From assembly GCA_027858275.1 (NCBI GenBank), contig JAQIDA010000354.1:1-7472 (forward strand): a stretch of DNA of 7,472 nt, written 5' to 3'. Below the pieces are notes generated by a model. That model worked only from the letters and a program-made list of their open reading frames with translations. It was not told the DNA's origin and made no database searches. A program made the translations under genes and the position numbers. Every line of letters begins with the position of its first letter. Within the stretch, counting starts at the first letter, position 1. Origin of the DNA: Candidatus Kapaibacterium sp. (GTDB lineage: Bacteria > Bacteroidota > Ignavibacteria > Kapaibacteriales > UBA2268). Of the stretch, positions 6,658-7,472 are shown in pieces.

Positions 6658-7472
6658 ATGCGAGCAACCTTTGCAGAGATAAATATCGAGGCGATTAAGC
6701 GGAATCTGAGCGCAATCAGATCCCTGAGCGGCAGCGCGGAATTAATGGTGCTTGTTAAGGCGAACGCTTACGGTCACGGTATTGTCGATATGGCTCGAAT
6801 TCTTAGACAAAACGGCGTTAAATTCCTCGGTTGCGCATTCACGGAAGAAGCTGTAGCACTCAGAGAATCAGGTGACAGGGGAGATGTACTCGTATTAGTT
6901 CCCGCCCACAGTTCTGCTGCTGCGGACATAGTTAAGCACGATCTGCAAATAATGATTTCGTCCCTCGAATTTGCTTCGGTTTTAAATAATGAAGCCGCCA
7001 AACAAAGCAAAAGCGTCAAAGCCCACATAAATATTGATACAGGAATGACTCGTGACGGATTTTCGATAAGCGAATTAAGCGATTCGGCAGCTCAATTATC
7101 AAAACTGAAAAACATCGAATATGTAGGAGTCTGCTCACACTTCGCTACGTCTCCGACGGATTTGAAATATGCCGACGAGCAACTCCGTAAATTTAACAAA
7201 TCATTGGAGTTATTAGAAAAAACAAGCTTCAAATTCCAATATATTCATATTTCCAATTCCGGCGCTATCGCAAATATTCCCGCCGCGAGATTCAATCTTG
7301 TTCGAGCAGGAATCGCTTTATATGGTCACGCTCCCTCTCCTGAGACTGAACGTAACATCAAGGTTGAACCAATTTTGACACTGCGATCCGAAGTCGTATG
7401 GTCAAAGAAAATCAAAGCAGGACAGTCCGTCGGATATGACAGATTGTTTATTGCCAAGCAAGATACTCGCAT
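6658..7472 (+). CDS. alr: Alanine racemase, PLP-dependent, N-terminal 271 codons (truncated by window edge)
   Basis: This cytoplasmic enzyme interconverts L- and D-alanine, supplying D-Ala for the peptidoglycan stem. The visible part covers about 70 percent of a usual 360-380 residue protein. The PLP-binding Lys34 lies in VLVKANAYGHG; IDTGMTRDGF (126-135) holds the conserved Arg132; SHFATSPTD (160-168), HISNSGAIA (197-205) and VRAGIALYG (215-223; Arg216 near the PLP ring) follow; the second catalytic residue is Tyr260 in SVGYDRLF. The ATG at 6658 gives the normal family N-terminus (TFAEINIEAIKRNL). Upstream the frame stays open to a TTG at 6592, but that extension has no family support. Oddities: Asn125 replaces the Lys that is carbamylated in many Alr proteins, and Asp follows the catalytic Tyr where Gly is common. 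The ribosome binding site is weak (AGAAAG at 6641-6646). It is probably transcribed from the promoter candidate at 6541-6572. Confidence 0.95.
   Translation, partial: MRATFAEINIEAIKRNLSAIRSLSGSAELMVLVKANAYGHGIVDMARILRQNGVKFLGCAFTEEAVALRESGDRGDVLVLVPAHSSAAADIVKHDLQIMISSLEFASVLNNEAAKQSKSVKAHINIDTGMTRDGFSISELSDSAAQLSKLKNIEYVGVCSHFATSPTDLKYADEQLRKFNKSLELLEKTSFKFQYIHISNSGAIANIPAARFNLVRAGIALYGHAPSPETERNIKVEPILTLRSEVVWSKKIKAGQSVGYDRLFIAKQDTR

Noticed and set aside
6774..7028. Minus-strand ORF of 84 codons antisense to alr
   Set aside because: It is a shadow of the alr frame, which carries all the expected catalytic motifs.
1..7472. CRISPR array, tRNA/rRNA genes, transposase or phage genes
   Set aside because: Looked for on both strands; no regularly spaced repeats, RNA gene signatures or mobile-element proteins were seen.

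Overview
The window (about 7.5 kb) is a compact chromosomal segment with every recognisable gene on the + strand. It concerns the cell envelope: two cytoplasmic peptidoglycan-precursor enzymes flank three exported protein-folding factors. Base composition is moderately AT-rich. The genes carry Sec-type signal peptides and SurA-like proteins, so the organism is a Gram-negative with a periplasm. A TTTG-N20-TACTTTTG promoter-like site before alr, together with the architecture of the 692-aa PpiC-like protein, suggests the Bacteroidota/Chlorobiota/Ignavibacteriota (FCB) group. That assignment is an inference; the genus cannot be told from this window.

Layout, left to right. (1) 2-391: the 3' end of a carbon-nitrogen hydrolase (nitrilase superfamily), cut by the window edge. 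(2) 468-1835: murC, UDP-N-acetylmuramate--L-alanine ligase. (3) 1836-2013: an AT-rich gap with three small hairpins in a row. (4) 2014-4092: a large exported PpiC/parvulin-type prolyl isomerase with two clear and one degenerate parvulin domain. (5) 4204-5541: a SurA-like periplasmic chaperone/prolyl isomerase. (6) 5542-5754: a gap holding a GC-rich hairpin, probably a decayed interspersed repeat, and a perfect 14-bp palindrome just before the next gene. (7) 5755-6363: a Spy/CpxP-like periplasmic protein with a Gly/Asn/Lys/His-rich repetitive tail. (8) 6387-6427: a strong intrinsic terminator. (9) 6428-6657: the alr leader with the promoter-like site. (10) 6658-7472: alr, alanine racemase, cut by the right edge after 271 codons.

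How they fit together: Alr makes D-alanine and MurC adds L-alanine to UDP-MurNAc, so both feed peptidoglycan precursor synthesis. The two parvulin-type proteins and the Spy-like protein would act on unfolded or outer-membrane proteins in the periplasm. I see no phage, transposon, CRISPR, tRNA or rRNA sequence and no clear new system. The most interesting points are the possible operator before the Spy-like gene, the repeat-like GC island, the triplicated parvulin fold, the repetitive Spy tail, and an Asn in Alr where many homologues have a carbamylated Lys.
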